Source: Antitrichia curtipendula (lineage: Eukaryota; Streptophyta; Bryopsida; Hypnales; Leucodontaceae). From it: a DNA stretch of 64,000 bases. The position numbers and the translations under genes are program-made. Where the stretch lies: contig OX579634.1 in the NCBI GenBank assembly GCA_951230915.1, positions 44,033,570 through 44,097,569 on the forward strand, given 5' to 3'. Shown here one piece after another: positions 25,401 to 38,183 of this stretch. Below the pieces are notes generated by a model. That model was not told where the DNA came from and did no database searches. It worked only from the letters and a program-made list of their open reading frames with translations. Position 1 is the first letter of the stretch, and the number at the start of each line of letters is the position of its first letter.

Positions 25401-28021
25401 ATATGGGGACGATTCTCTTTAAGATGTCTAAAACGTATAAAGTTTCCCTAACAGTCTAATTTTACTCAATACCCTGTTATTTTACCTCCACCAGCTAATC
25501 AAATGATCCAAAAGCCTGCTGGGGTTCCAGGGGTCCACTTTCTCATGATCAATTACCTGTCCCTTCTTCTTTTCAAGTGGGCATGATTGCGAGTTACCAC
25601 GACATGGATAAATTTCAGGCACGTAAAACCGAGCCGCCAAGCCAGCTCACGACCTAACATACAAGACCTGCATCCGCATCCATTTGTGGAGCATTTTACT
25701 TCTGACTATTAACATTAAGGTTTAGAGCAGCTTAGTGGAATTGTTTGGCGTATCGAAAACTACTTGGGAGACTAAGCCAGTGCAGGTTAAGTGGAGTCAT
25801 TTGGACTCACCCGTTCCAGACAGTTGGCGGTACACTCAAGAATTGTTGACCCACTTCTATTATGGCGGCACTAGTAGAGGAGAATAGCGCAGCGGCTCGT
25901 TCAACGGATAGATTGCTTAGAAGATAAGTACTCTCCAACAATCTCAGATTAGCTTCTTCGGTTGTAGGACTTGTGGAATCCAGACTAACGCGTATTCTCT
26001 CGTGCTCTGAAATACGCATGTCGGTATCACCATCTTCAGAGGTGCCAGCAGCTTGTTCTAAGAGATTACGTCGAATATCACGGGTCACATTTTCCTCTGC
26101 ACAGAGCAGACAGACCTATCAGCATGAGGAAGATTTCTTCAGAATGTGGAGCCGTCTATAAATTACAGGCTCGCAAAACTCTACACTTATATCTTCACAA
26201 AGATAAAAAGCTCAGAAGAAGTGGTTCTCGACTCTTGAAGGAACATACCCACTAAATTGGCAAGATGGCGTCCTAAATTCGATGCTAATTCTGCAAATCG
26301 CTGTGAGACTTCGTTGATGTCTGGCAAAGGAGGTAACTGCCAAGCCTCGTTTACTGGTCCACCATACCGTCCTGGTGATATATCCGCTGAAACCTGTTTT
26401 CAAGGAGACATTGACTCAAATGAGAATACCAGCCCACTGCGCCCCTGCTTCTAGTCTACAGAATTACATTAGACTATTACATTGTCCTGTTATAAATTAC
26501 TTATATTGCATCACTTCTATTACGACACTTCTATTTTACAGAACCCCATTAGCTTAATACATAACTGCATTTCTACTCACAGCACCGTGCTTTCAGCATG
26601 ACCAAGCAAGAAGGCACGGAGCTAGGAGCCGTAACCATAATGGCCTCTGCCCGTGATACTAATGACGCCTCTGCTCAAACATGGATGCAAAAGGACATAG
26701 AAGTCAGCAAAATCCTCTTCACAATAGAGGATGCACAAAAAAGAGAAAGAGATTTCTTGACACACATCTACTTTATAGTTCTCAAAGAGAACTGTAAACA
26801 TCGACTAAAATCTATCCATCACGTGAGGATACATCATGATTAGATCCCAGGAGAGGACTAATTAAGGCGACATAAATCTGAAGATAGCCATGCTTGACAA
26901 GGCCATGGTGAAGGCATGAGACAAAGAGTGGTACAAAAAAACACAGGTACACACCATTACATAATCTTCTGCACCATAACAGACCTCGGATTGATAAGAA
27001 GGCACAGTAGCGTCCGCTAATCCGCACGGTGAAAGACGAACGGGCTTGTGTGCGTCTGCAAGCTCCTCCGAACCTAAAAGTTGATATAGCCCTGGCCTGA
27101 GCTCTGTATGGCCTTCACATGATCACAAACGCCAAAACAGATTAGAAGGAAGAAAAGCTCACGAACAAAGTTAGACATGATTTGTCCTGGAGTCTGAACA
27201 TATCATCAACTCAGTCGTGCATGTGATTTCTGCATCAGAAAAACTCAAATTCAATACATCAATTTAAGTCGCACATGGTTAATTCACATGGGACGGTAGT
27301 GTCCACGTCCTTGGAACATTCCTCCACAACCTCACATGGACAGGGATCATAGTATACGGACCACTACTTGTAATTGACAATCTCTAGCTCTCTGTTACGA
27401 GGACGGCGGAGTTGCCCCTCTTAAGAACGCTGAGTTTTAGAACATTTATACGAGGACAAAAAGATCAGGCTGAAACTTAATTGCAATTGCTGTCCCCATT
27501 TGTGAACATCCTATCAAGTGTACCAAGTACAGGTCAAACCCTAAATCAAAATTGGCACACTGAACATCTTCAGAAGCAAGATCATTCGTGGAGCATGCTG
27601 ATTCTCACCATATGACCTTGATGAGAACACATGGCTCTCCAAACCCCTCCCTGTTCGAACGGTAGGAAATTTTCGTTTCCTCTCGTACAACATTTCTGAA
27701 GAAATGCAATGCTGGACCAGTCCAGGTAAGAAAATTGCAGAACTCTGGATTCAGTCAACTTAGGTGCATTTAAGCAAATGAAAGCTTGTAGAGTGTGACC
27801 TATTTCGTGGTGCAGATTATTCCGGCTCTACGAATTGGGAGATCACGCAATGATCAAGGAACAATGTAATTTCACCGAAGAGAGGTTCTGAGGCGCTTAC
27901 CGCTTGCGCTTGCAGTTTCGGCCCCGCCGACGGTGTCCTTGACTGTAGAATTCGAGGTATCTCGTCCTCTCCCCGTCTCCTTCTCTGCAGAAGCGTCCGC
28001 GGCGGGCAGCTCCACGGCCAT
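22495..28021 (-). CDS. Alpha/beta hydrolase (GHSKG serine hydrolase), nine exons
   Basis: Predicted serine hydrolase/lipase-like protein of the alpha/beta-hydrolase fold, of a plant family of unknown substrate. Exons in reading order: 28021-27901, 27103-26955, 26393-26249, 26096-25811, 24829-24701, 24502-24453, 24128-24031, 23903-23619, 23211-22495. Phases chain exactly, giving 1980 nt or 659 residues. The nucleophile elbow is GHSKG at 355-359 (Ser357). Likely acid and base are Asp520 in EKSDGLV and His544 in KLDHAW, placed by order only. Family-like stretches are TLRGSADDIGWLANSPEYPA, YLLVPGLFSNHGPLYF, CHIAKIHSE and IQSPYGGSPIASDILREGQ. The first 41 residues are low-complexity, rich in Ala, Thr and Ser. 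The region after about residue 560 is acidic and probably disordered. Exon 2 could instead start a few codons later at a second AG in the same phase. No signal peptide or membrane segment is obvious. Confidence 0.9.
25261..25433. mobile_element. Foldback element in intron 4 of the hydrolase gene
   Basis: The left arm (AGAATCTCCGCCATGATTCA, then TGAGGTCTCCC) pairs imperfectly with the right arm (GGGGAGACCCCATGAAATAT, then GGGGACGATTCT). It is a hairpin of about 170 bp and contains no gene. Confidence 0.6.
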
Positions 28022-29476
28022 TGCTTAACCCGGTGTCTTAAAACGCCAATGAAAGCATCATGAAACTAGAGCTCAAAATCACTCTCGAAGTCAACACACA
28101 TTGTCTCTCAGGGTTACAATTTCTGCAATGCACATTACCTTGTTTCCTCTCTAAACTCGAAAAAACTGAATTCCATCTTTCACTGCTCCATCATCTCCAC
28201 ATCCATGCTCCACGCGCCCTCAAAAATCGTGCCCACAACACTCCTCACAAAGAACCGACGCCTTCCAACTCTCAAGTAACTCCGAATCAACGAGCAGCGA
28301 CACCTACATTCCCGAACGTAATCCAACAATCCACTAAAATCATCGCGATATTCAATAACAATATCACATAAACACAATACCAAGACATTCGGTTGTTTCA
28401 AATCTCCATTCCTCTATCCAGAGACCCATTTTCTCTCACTGGGACAATCTCCTCGGAGGAATCGTTTAGCACACACGAAGATGCCTACTCTGCGCACAAA
28501 GATATCCTCCATTCTCTGCCAGAAATCTGATTGTCGCACCACGATTCTTATGGCTCCACAGAAGCCTACATATAAGTTCTTCCCAGAAGAGTGGCCTTCC
28601 AATCGGCCAAGAATTGCAGGGTTGCAACAGAGTGCCGGAGCTGGCCTGCAGAAGGAGATTTTGAATCGCCTCCCTACGAGGTGCTAGAACCTTTGAGGAA
28701 AATAAAATCGTGTTTTACCCAATTTGGTAACAAACCTGCACTTCGCGGAGAAAGAATCACGAGGTCTCATCCCACCTTTACTGACAGTGCAAAAAACAAA
28801 AGCAGAGCTGGATGCAAACGATGCTGCGGGAATCGGGAATGATGCTTTCCGGGTTCGGAATTGGTGAAGGCCCAAGAAGAACGGCCACACCTCCTCCCTT
28901 TTCTGTCACGTGGAGAAACTTTTTCCACGTGCCCGAGCTCTCGTTTCGAAACCTGGAACTAATTGAGACTTCACCTGGGTACCCTATTTCAGTTTGAAGC
29001 GATATCAACTTGTCAGCCTCTCTTCACTCTTTTTGGATCTCAGTGATTATGCCGTAAACAATTCAGGTGACCAAAGTCTATGCCGGATGCATTAGGGTGC
29101 TGATACAATTGATTTCTTTTGGTTCTTTTGGAATTTGGCGCATGACGCTGGTGGTGGTGATACGTTTCGGCGGAAGAACGGAGCTGGCATGGGGTTGCAT
29201 GGCAGTTATTCTGCAACAGCAGGCGGCTATTTCGAAAGCATAAGGGTTACCACGTTCCGGAAAAAGCGCAGTCAACATTAGGAAACCACCAGAAGCACCA
29301 AAAACTGGGATGCGAAGGGCTTCTTAAATTATTAAAGTGAAGAATTATTTCATGAATCTGTAGAAGAAAAGAAGTCGTGAACGGGGAATTACCTCCGAGG
29401 TACAGCAATGGCTTGAAGTCATTGATAACTGCAGCCGTCAGAAAAGTTTACAAGCGAGGGATTGAGACACGGTCAA
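28022..29476. promoter_or_regulatory. Divergent promoter region with a likely 5' exon of the plus-strand gene
   Basis: It separates the ATG of the minus-strand hydrolase (28021) from the chosen plus-strand start (29477). A plus-strand frame from ATG 28549 (MAPQKPTYKFFPEEWPSNRP...) runs about 44 codons to a possible donor ACGAG|GTGCTA near 28680, and an overlapping frame also looks coding. It may be a 5' untranslated exon or an extra coding exon. Joining it in phase to the next exon needs a weak acceptor, so I left it out of the coding model. Confidence 0.4.
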
Positions 29477-31456
29477 ATGGGGCAAACATGGAGCAAATTT
29501 ATGTCTGGGCACATGGAAGAAGCTGGCAACAATCCTCCAGCACCTGGTATGCATGTTTCCAACAGTTTTTATGCGATTAGGGATCCCCTCATACTTTGTG
29601 CCTATTCTTTGCACACGAGAGTCTTGAAAACCTAGACAGCAGGCGGCATAACATTACCTCAGATTGCGTGAATTAACCAATCATATGGTTTGATACAAGC
29701 AGGCTTCAAAATGCTACTATTTTCAAAATTCCCATACTCGGAAGTCTTGCACAGGTTACTGCAATAATGGTGAAAATTTATCACTGACCCATGTGGAAAA
29801 CGAGCCATTTGCAGAGACGGGCACTTCCCCAGATCCCAGCGGCCAACAGAGCGAGGCGTCGACGGAGGCCTCCAGTAGCGTTCCTATCTATCAAGGAGGT
29901 CCTTTCAGCGTTGCCGCTGCTGATGTTGAGGTAATATATACTTCCTGATGACACTACTCATGTAACTAACATGCTGCACGAGCCGATTTAAGCTATGATT
30001 TTTGAAACCACCTTGAATTCCAAGTTTTAAACTACAGTTTAACCTTTTCTGTTGGTGGACCTACTACAGTTGTCAAGTCTGAAAGATGACGAGTCCGACG
30101 AGGAACGTGACCAAGAGAGAGGCAAGGAGACACAAACAACTCCAACGCCCACTCCCTCGACATCCCAGCAGCTATCCCCATTACAAGCATTTTTGAAGGG
30201 TCCGGAGAAGGCTCACCTCAAAAAGTCGCAAGCATCTCCTTCCACGGCTTTCAAATTATGTGGACCTCTCAAAATCTGCGAGAAAAAATCCAGAGCATTT
30301 AAACAACCTAGTACGTCATCAGCACCGGCACTCGCTCGACTGCAGCAGCACGCATCGAAATCGTACGCTGAGACAGTCAAACAATTGAGAAACCAGAAAG
30401 AATCATCGACGCCGTCACCATCCCAATTCTCGCCACCGCAAGTTCCAGATGAGGATGCATTTCAGCTAACACAGATGGATGAGGAGGAAGAGGAGAGTCC
30501 TTCGCAATCCATGCTCCCTGAGCCAGACGATGATGTCGAGATGGACAGCCCCAACAAAGAAGGAGAAGAGGACTTAGTGCAGCCCCCGCATTCATCCGCA
30601 CAGAAGATGCTGTTCTTTGAGCTGGACCGCAAACGAAAGGCACCAGCCGGTTTGCCAAGCCTGGCTGTTGAATGCCTGGGCCCATCTCGTCTGAAGCTGA
30701 AAGCACGAACTCCACTCGAGAAACCCAGGTCTTTCTATCCCGCTCCAGACTCACATTTCAATTAGCATCCAAACATTGCACAACCCTGAGCCTCACTAAA
30801 TCAGGTTTCAGAAAAGGACTGCTCACAGTTAGGTCATGTAGACCTCGTCTTTCTAAGCATAAGTAGAGGGCAAAAAATGTGGGAAAAGATAGACTTTCAA
30901 GGCTATTCAAGTATCAGGTACGCTGGTTGAAGATTTCTTCATATGGTGTTTTGGGAGGGCCAACAGTGAAGGAGGGGCCAGGATTTATTTGGGTGCGGGT
31001 GAAGCAATAGTGGGCAGGCGAATAAGGAAGGCGAATGGGAGTCGAGGTGTTTCTGAAGGACATGTACGTTCGTACGATGTCTGTTCACGTCTCTACCAGG
31101 TACTACATATAATCTATTCTCCATCAGTCCATTCTGTCCAGATGTGGTGGCTGAACTCGCCTCAGTAGCTTCCACCAAAGAGGCCAATGAATGTATGCAA
31201 TCTAAGAAAGAGAACTTAAAGAGAAATTTGTGGTAACATGCAGATAGAATATGAAAATGGGAAGCAGGAGACTATGGAGTGGCTTGATCTAGAGCCATGT
31301 CTCTTCGACCAAAGTAAAACCACCAGTGCTCCTATGGAGGAAGTGAAAGGGATCAAACCTGTAAGGAAATCCTTGCGCAATGCACCCAAAGTCAAGAAAG
31401 TGGAGGAGTTTGTATATACCAAAAGGCAGGTTAGAGGTCGTCGACGGAAGAAGTAG
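29477..31456 (+). CDS. Acidic nuclear-type protein with a C-terminal Tudor-like domain, five exons
   Basis: Not recognised as a named gene; probably chromatin-associated. Exons: 29477-29546, 29755-29930, 30070-30728, 30967-31099, 31244-31456. Phases are consistent, giving 1251 nt or 416 residues. Residues 24-300 are low-complexity, rich in Ser, Thr, Pro, Gln and Glu, with an acidic run (QMDEEEEESPSQS) near the middle. Residues about 313-366 read GEAIVGRRIRK..G..G...G.V.SYD...RLYQIEYENG..E.MEWLDLEP, the pattern of a small Tudor/royal-family beta-barrel. The last residues are strongly basic (KRQVRGRRRKK), a likely nuclear localisation signal. The ATG at 29477 has good context (CAAATGG) and follows in-frame stops; an upstream coding exon near 28549 remains possible. 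A frame at 30858-30917 could be an optional exon, but then the next intron would be only 49 bp, so I excluded it. The gene converges on the cytochrome gene 234 bp downstream. Confidence 0.7.
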
Positions 31457-31690
31457 AAGAACCCTAGGATTGCTCACATTCTCGTGGCAAAAAAACAACA
31501 AGGCTGTGTTTACGAATTACCTCAATAAACCAAAAATATTGACAAACTGTGCTCACGGACTTGAGATTTCTTGTGCTCACAGACACGAGAACCTGCAACG
31601 GTCTATACTGGGATCCAACCAAGACCAGCTAATGAAGACGGGGTTGAGGTCGTGGCAATGACTGCGAAGTCCCTGGCCAATAGGCTATCC

Positions 31691-33770
31691 TCATTTGGCT
31701 GTCCATCCTTGATCAGCTTGCAGTCTCACAAACTCGGCAAGCGCTCGAATGTCTGAGTCACTCAGTCGTGGCCCAAATGTACACTGCCCTCGGGGTGTGC
31801 ATTTCTCACCATATCCCTACATAAATGCCCATGTAATCACCGTCAGCTACTAAGCCCACCCAACTGAGTCTCAAAGCACTAGCCCTGACGTGATAGAAAA
31901 GCTCCATTCTTGTATTCATATGCTTTTTTTGTGGTAGAGTTTTAGTGACTCACAGGCATTCGACCCTTTCCAAAATATGTAATCTGAAAAATACCATCCG
32001 CGTTGGCCATCCCGCTCCTAGCAAACACAGCAAATACGGTTATGAAAAAAAGTCTTTGTTACTGTAAAATAGAATCGAGGAATGCTTGCATCTCATTCGG
32101 AAAAGGTCACTGTAACACAAGCAAGACGGCGCATTACAATGTGAGAACTTTCCACCAGCATTAAAAGCATGATATTCTTAGTAATAAAAATCACAATTGC
32201 AAGTGTCACGAAAGTCTTACCTGTCCAGATCTTTTGCAAAAAGAGTCGCATTCTGGTTTGCCCAAAAGACAATGCACACAATTTTCCATGAGCTAGGTAA
32301 AATACTGTAGCTGTGATAAAGAATCTGAAACCTGAATCTGCTTGATTAAAATGCAACATGTCGCCGAGCACAATCAAAACCATATCAATATCCAATACAA
32401 ATGCATTAGTCTCCATGCAACAATGGCAGAGTAAAGCAGTTAAGACTTACTGGTTGCAGAACGTTGCCACCACCTGCATGGCATCCAGCACAACTTCTCT
32501 CAAAAATTGTACTAGATTCTTCAGCCACTCCTTCCGCTGCATACGCTGCTCCAACTGCACAAAAAATAGGAGTGCATAAGAGACACAAATTACGTCGAAA
32601 ACGTCCAATTTCCTCAAATAATGAAGCTATAAAGACAGCAACTACACAGTTTATTCTATAAATGTCCTCATAAACCAAGTTACGTTAGGCTATGGCTTCT
32701 AACTGGAGAAGTATTTTTTACTGCCAAAGTTTGTAAAAGTACTTCAACATGACTAATACAAGAGTTATTCCAATATGTAAGAGAACAGGTATTCAATATA
32801 ACTACAGCCTAAAGTCGTTTGCTTTAGGTAGAGACGATAAATAGAATCAACGGTGTACCTGCAATCAAGATAACCTTAGATCTTTAAAGCTTTCTAGAAT
32901 TTGCTTCACACAAGAAGGCACGCTTAAAGCGAAAAGCATTGTCCACAAGACAAAAGCCGTAGCACCAAATAAAAAATTGACAAAGGATGTGGAGAGGTCT
33001 AATTGCAATACGATGAGGAGTAGAGCATCCAAATGCTGCAGCGGCACAAGCTCCAGCGACAAGCATTGTCGCCAATTGCGAAAGACAGTCCCGTAATGAA
33101 GTCACATCCACAACTGCTGTCTTCAGCTCTGCCACTTGCTGATCAAAGAGGTGCAAAATTTTGTCAAAGAAGTTTCACAAGCAGCAAGGAACGAGGATGC
33201 AGACAGATTAGGGATTCCACAGCAAACAAACAATCCTAGATGGACACCAAATGAACAATCTCAAACAACATTCCTCAAAAGAACAAGAGAAATACAAGAA
33301 GCGGAGTTCGAAGAGCCGACGAAGCCTTCCGAAGCTCGTATTCCTAATGCGAGCGATTACCTGCAGAGAACACACTTCTCGAATTAGTCCAAGCAGAGCT
33401 GAGCTTTGGCTCTGAAAGCAAGAAGGATACATGGCTAAATGAACGGGCTCAATAAATATTGCTCAAAGACTTAAAAGAAAATGCAGGAAGCGGAGGATTA
33501 GAAGTTAAATGAACACGCTCAATGAACATTAATTTAAAGACTAAGGAAATGCAAGAAGCGGATTGGAAGGGAGACTCCAAAGCCTTGCGAAGCTCATATT
33601 CTATGCGCAGTGATTACCTGGTGAGAAAGCACGGCCCGAATTCGCCCGACTGGAGCTGAGCTGTGGAGCCGAAAACAAGAAGGACTAGCGGAAATTGGAG
33701 ATGCGACCGGCAATCCACAAGCAAGCGCTGACGCTGGTGTCTTGTCCAGCAACGCCAGTGATGGCGCCAT
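31691..33770 (-). CDS. PETJ2 / cyt c6A: Cytochrome c6A, thylakoid-lumen c-type haem protein, six exons
   Basis: Soluble haem protein of the thylakoid lumen, the plant relative of algal cytochrome c6. Its exact role is unsettled; it is not a simple plastocyanin substitute. Exons in reading order: 33770-33618, 33138-33012, 32554-32451, 32252-32221, 32017-31954, 31816-31691. Phases agree, giving 606 nt or 201 residues. Residues 1-51 are a Ser/Ala/Pro-rich chloroplast transit peptide. A hydrophobic segment (about 73-88, LATMLVAGACAAAAFG) followed by AYAA at 97-100 fits a lumen-targeting signal. Haem attachment is CAGCH at 115-119. The axial Met is Met159 in GKGRMP. The loop CTPRGQC (Cys166, Cys172) is the disulphide-bearing insertion that separates c6A from c6. 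The donor of exon 2 (C|GTATTG) is the least certain junction; all mature-domain junctions are clean. Confidence 0.93.
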
Positions 33771-35750
33771 CGCCAACCTTTCGAATTCCTTCAGATTGCG
33801 ACACCGGCGCCTGAATCGACGAGAAGAAATTGCGAGTTGGCGCTACGTCGAGAATCGACAGAACGACCTCACTTCTGCTGGCAGAAATGGGATTCGTGAA
33901 TGCAAGCCATAAGGAGTCGTCGAATTGCAGCCGATGTATGTTAGGGAGCTGACGAATTTCGTCCGTGGACACGTGGCGTTTGTGAAGGCAGGGGCGTGTG
34001 TGGTGGTCGAGCAATGTGTATTTCCTGCTCCTACCAAGGTAAATTATTAGTCTACTTTGTGCCACAATTCAATTGCCACTCTATTTGTGGCACTAAGAGC
34101 ATGGCCACCCTTACTCGCCAAACTTGGCATGCTCAAATTTTTCATCTAATTTTGAAGGGCCTTCAATTTTCTTGTCCCTCACCCTTGCTCACCAAATACG
34201 ACTTATAAAGTAAAAATAAAAAGTGTATCATAAGATTTTGAAAATAAAAAGTGTATCACTGAAGGAATGAATTGTTACATCTTAGTTGACATTCCAAATA
34301 CAAACGTGTTGTATAGTGTAGGGATTTTTTTCATTTTTTATGAAGTGCCAAAATGAAAATATAAAATATTATAGTAGTGCTCTAAATTTCAACATTCATC
34401 CACATGTCCGTAATTATGTTATCATCCATAATGTGGCAATTTTATTGAGGATTATTTTTTATTTTAAGGTTTTTGCCAAAAACTTCATGGTTTGTTGCAT
34501 TTTTTAACTCACTTCCATTTCAAAACTACTAATGATTCACTAGTTTTTCCTTTTATCTTATACCTACTTCTAGTTAACAAATTTTTTGAGAATGAAAATC
34601 AAGTGTATTTTTTTTAATTCCTAAGACTCTTAACTCAATTCTATAGCATAAATGTTTTAAAATTCAAAATCTATATATCAAAAGTTTTAAATTAAGAAGA
34701 TTAAAGCCTTAAAATTTAGTCAAACAAGGTGCAAAAAAAAAATTCTTCACTTTAAACGCAAATATCTTGCAATACATATAGTCAAAGTTCTTATAATTTT
34801 GGCTATACAATTTCATATTGGTTTAGTGCAAGATCTTACAATTAAATATAGAATCTCTATTTATATTGACTAAATAGAATAAATTTGTCAAATTAATGCT
34901 ACACACTAATATAATAAATTAGTGAACATGCACAATGATCTTACCTTGAAAGCATATTAGAAGCATTTGACTAAACCCCTATAATATTAATTTTGTATTT
35001 GATCTTGCTACCAAATGAGTATATTTTAACACAATCTAGCACACTTTTTATGATATTATATGAATGAATTATGTGAAATTGTCAGACCCACTAAACCTCT
35101 TTAAATTTGTGGATTCAAATTTTGAATAATGAATGAATAAAGATATGTCACAATCACATATAATTTTGATTTTTTTCATTCCTCTAAATATTTGATAATT
35201 CTTGTTATTGAGGTAAAGGAGACCATTGTGGTTAGATGACCCCATAGCAGACACCTAGGAAATGACACCATTATGCATGTTTTTAATATTTGACTACAGT
35301 GCATGTCTTACATGAAAGTGATGCAATGATTAGTAACCTCATTAGGAACTTCCAACTTTTTAGTATGATTTCATTGCAAGAAGTGAATTTTTAGGCCTTC
35401 CATATTAGAAAATTTTATGATTACTTTAGGTGAACAAGATGAGCATCGTAGATTCAAATTTTATTGGTTCTAGGATAATCTACAAAAAAAATTGGCCCTT
35501 ATGCATTGAACACTTCAAAAATTCATAGAAAATTCATACTTTGTCAAAAATTATATATAATTTCAATTGCTCTCACTATTTCTCACACTTCTCTTTATAT
35601 AGAAAAAAAATTAAAAAAATTCCAACAATGGCGTTAGGCTAAACTCCTAATTCTAACTACAATGTACTGTTTTACCTTATAAAGTTAGACGACCATTAAA
35701 AGAACACCACACCACACACACCATTGTTAGGTGATGGTTTGAAGCTGATT

Positions 35751-36399
35751 TTAACATCTAAAGTCCAAAGACCATTTTTCTATCAAAAACATTCAAAACT
35801 ACTATTTTCAATGCAAACAAAAAAAAAATTTAACATTTATTTTTTGGAATATCTAACCATAGGATTTTGCACTAGAATGTAATGAGAATGTCTAGAAGAA
35901 TTTCAAAAACTTTGATCATATTAATCACAACATATAAATTTTTTAATTATAAGGCTTTAAATCTTCTTAACTTAAAATTTTGGACTACCAATTTTGAGTT
36001 TTTTCTTAAATGTTAAAAAATTGAGGTGAGAATTTTAGAAAAGAAATTGAAAAAATACCTTATAATTTTCATTCTTAAGAAAAATTTAAGCTGAAGTAGT
36101 TCTAAGGTGGAATTGAAATACACTAATCCAACACTCCAACACTAAGATCGTTCTAAACAACAAACTAATCCATACTCAAATCTTTTTTCTAAAAAATGTT
36201 AAAATTGAATTCAAAAACGGATTCAATACATTATTTTTTTAATAATTTTCTCCTAGTCTCACATTCAAATAAAATATATATTTCTATAAAGCTAATCAAG
36301 TTTTTTATTTTGAAATTAAAAAAAAAAAATTCTTACTGAAAATTGAGATCATAAGTACCTACCCATTAGGAAAATTTTAGGCCTTGAAAGGGCTATTAA
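35751..36399. mobile_element. Degenerate TTAA/CCCCTAAAG family copy
   Basis: Starts TTAACATCTAAAGTCCAAAG and ends TTGAAAGGGCTATTAA, with family blocks inside such as TAACCATAGGATTTTGCACTA. About 650 bp; heavily mutated. Confidence 0.5.
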
Positions 36400-37593
36400 G
36401 AAAAGGTTTTCCAAACTATAAACAAATGCAATGTTGGCCTGATTATTTAATAATAAATAATAATAAAATAATCACAATCTCATATGACACTGGTAGTGCC
36501 TCATTAGATTGTTGAGTTTTGTAATTTTAGATTTAATTTTAAAATTATATTATTTTACCATTTTTTTCTTTAAAAAAAATTGATTTCTTAATATTGTCTT
36601 GCACCATCCAAGCTTTGTAATTTGCCGAATTTTTAATTTTAATAAAATAATAATAATTTTTATTTATTTATTTTTTCCATTTTTTCTAATCAGCAATTAA
36701 TTGTCTGGGAACTGATAGCCCTCTTGAGGACTCAAACTTCTTGTAATGTGAAGCTTCAAGAGTCTTCCCAAGGTGACTCTTGGGACTTTAGGGATTTACA
36801 ATTTTCATTGAAATTTGATTGATTTTCATTATATTTAACACAAGGTGACTTCTTCTACTGTAGGTGATAAAAAAATTTGAAGGGCTATTCACTATAAAAT
36901 AAATTGTAACAAGTTATTTAAAAAAATTATATTTCTTCCAAATTTACTTCTATTCATGTATTCATGATTTGGAGACTTTTTTAGAAATCAATTAAACATG
37001 AAACAATATAGAACTTTCGAAAAAGTCTCTATACCTTAAAATATTTGATTTGGGTACATTGAATAATCCAATGTGTACCTCTGGGTTAGAGGACACTCCT
37101 AGAATCTCATATCTTAGTTAGGGCAATATTGCATTCGTGAACAGCAAGATCACCACAAACAACTAGTGAATAACAATATAATTCTTAGCTTGAAATTTAC
37201 AGCCGAGGGTCTGAATGGGAGCCCTGATGTTGATGAACTAATCTAGGCACACACTAGATCTCAGACTAAATTCCTGTCTACCTGTATCTACCAATGTGTG
37301 CATTAGGGCCTTAGACGCCAGTTATCATAGTTCCAAAGACGTCGAAGTGCCATTTAGGTTACGAAGCTTGCTCGATTGTCCGCCATAGCATAGCCAATGC
37401 CATAGCCGCGCCGCAACCAGAGCTGTGTCTCCCTCGCTCGCTGTCCTTCGATCGATCGATCGATGCAGGCAAGCAAGTCCGTCGGCGGTGGTTATTCTCA
37501 AATGAATTTTTGTCAGTCTCGTGGCAACAAGATCGACCATTAGTAAACGCACGAGGTAGAAGTCTGAAACGCACAGCTCGTTTTCTTCTATGC

Positions 37594-38120
37594 CGGACGT
37601 CATCCTCATCTTTCCATCTCATGTGTGATAACGTTCAATCTTACTGCATTTGAAAGGATTCAGAAATGTAAGCAATCGTGAATCAGAGTAGCACAATGGA
37701 AAATTTCAATTGCAGCTGCTGCTGCTTCGGTTAGTTCAAACATTCATGAGTAAAGTTTAGAACAGCTTTGTTTTTCTTCTCATTATGCAATAATCGGATG
37801 TCATCCTCATCTTTCGATCTCAATTACAGCTGCAGCTGCTGCTGCTTCGGTTAGTTCAAACATTCATGAGTAAAGTTTAGAACAGCTCTGTTTTTCTTCT
37901 CATTATGCAATAATCGGATGTCATCCTCATCTTTCGATCTCAATTACAGCTGCAGCTGCTGCTGCTTCGGTTAGTTCAAACATTCATGAGTAAAGTTTAG
38001 AACAGCTCTGTTTTTCTTTCTCATTATGCAATAATTGGACGTCATCCTCATCTTTTGATCTCATGTGTGATTAACGTTTCATCTTACTGCAATTGAAAGC
38101 ATTGCCAAATGTCAAGAACT
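37594..38120. repeat. 120-bp tandem repeat inside a larger duplication, 3' of the GT34 gene
   Basis: A 120-bp unit containing CAGCTGCTGCTGCTTCGGTT, then AGTTCAAACATTCATGAGTA, recurs at exactly 120-bp spacing (CGGTTAGTTC in the lines starting 37681, 37801 and 37921). The outer sequence near 37594-37680 (CATCTCATGTGTGATAACGTTC...) recurs near 38050-38120, so a larger unit was duplicated and its core then expanded. It lies 64 bp or more downstream of the GT34 stop codon, probably in or near the 3' UTR. Confidence 0.85.
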
Positions 38121-38183
38121 CGGGAAACAGAACGCCGCATTTCAATTGCAAGGAAACTTGAGAGGGTCAGTACCTGAGTGACT

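Larger units (their letters stand above)
33771..38183. other. Spacer between cytochrome c6A and the GT34 gene
   Basis: The first 250 bases, moderate in GC, probably carry the cytochrome promoter and 5' UTR; a long minus frame at 33685-34065 there is another reading of the transit-peptide exon and its upstream DNA. From 34.1 to 36.9 kb the DNA is AT-rich with degenerate transposon copies. From 37.1 to 38.18 kb it is the 3' flank of the GT34 gene and holds a tandem repeat. The minus frames at 37325-37622 match nothing I know. Confidence 0.5.

Noticed and set aside
30858..30917. Candidate extra exon (ISRGQKMWEKIDFQGYSSI) in the Tudor-like gene
   Set aside because: It would leave a following intron of only 49 bp and needs a weak AAG acceptor. 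Splicing 30728 directly to 30967 is in phase and simpler.
31102..31210. Open, coding-looking frame between the last two exons of the same gene
   Set aside because: The Tudor-like domain reads continuously (RLYQ then IEYENG) only if this stretch is intron.
37325..37622. Two overlapping minus-strand frames of 87-94 codons
   Set aside because: They overlap in different frames, include a GATC microsatellite and show no known motif.
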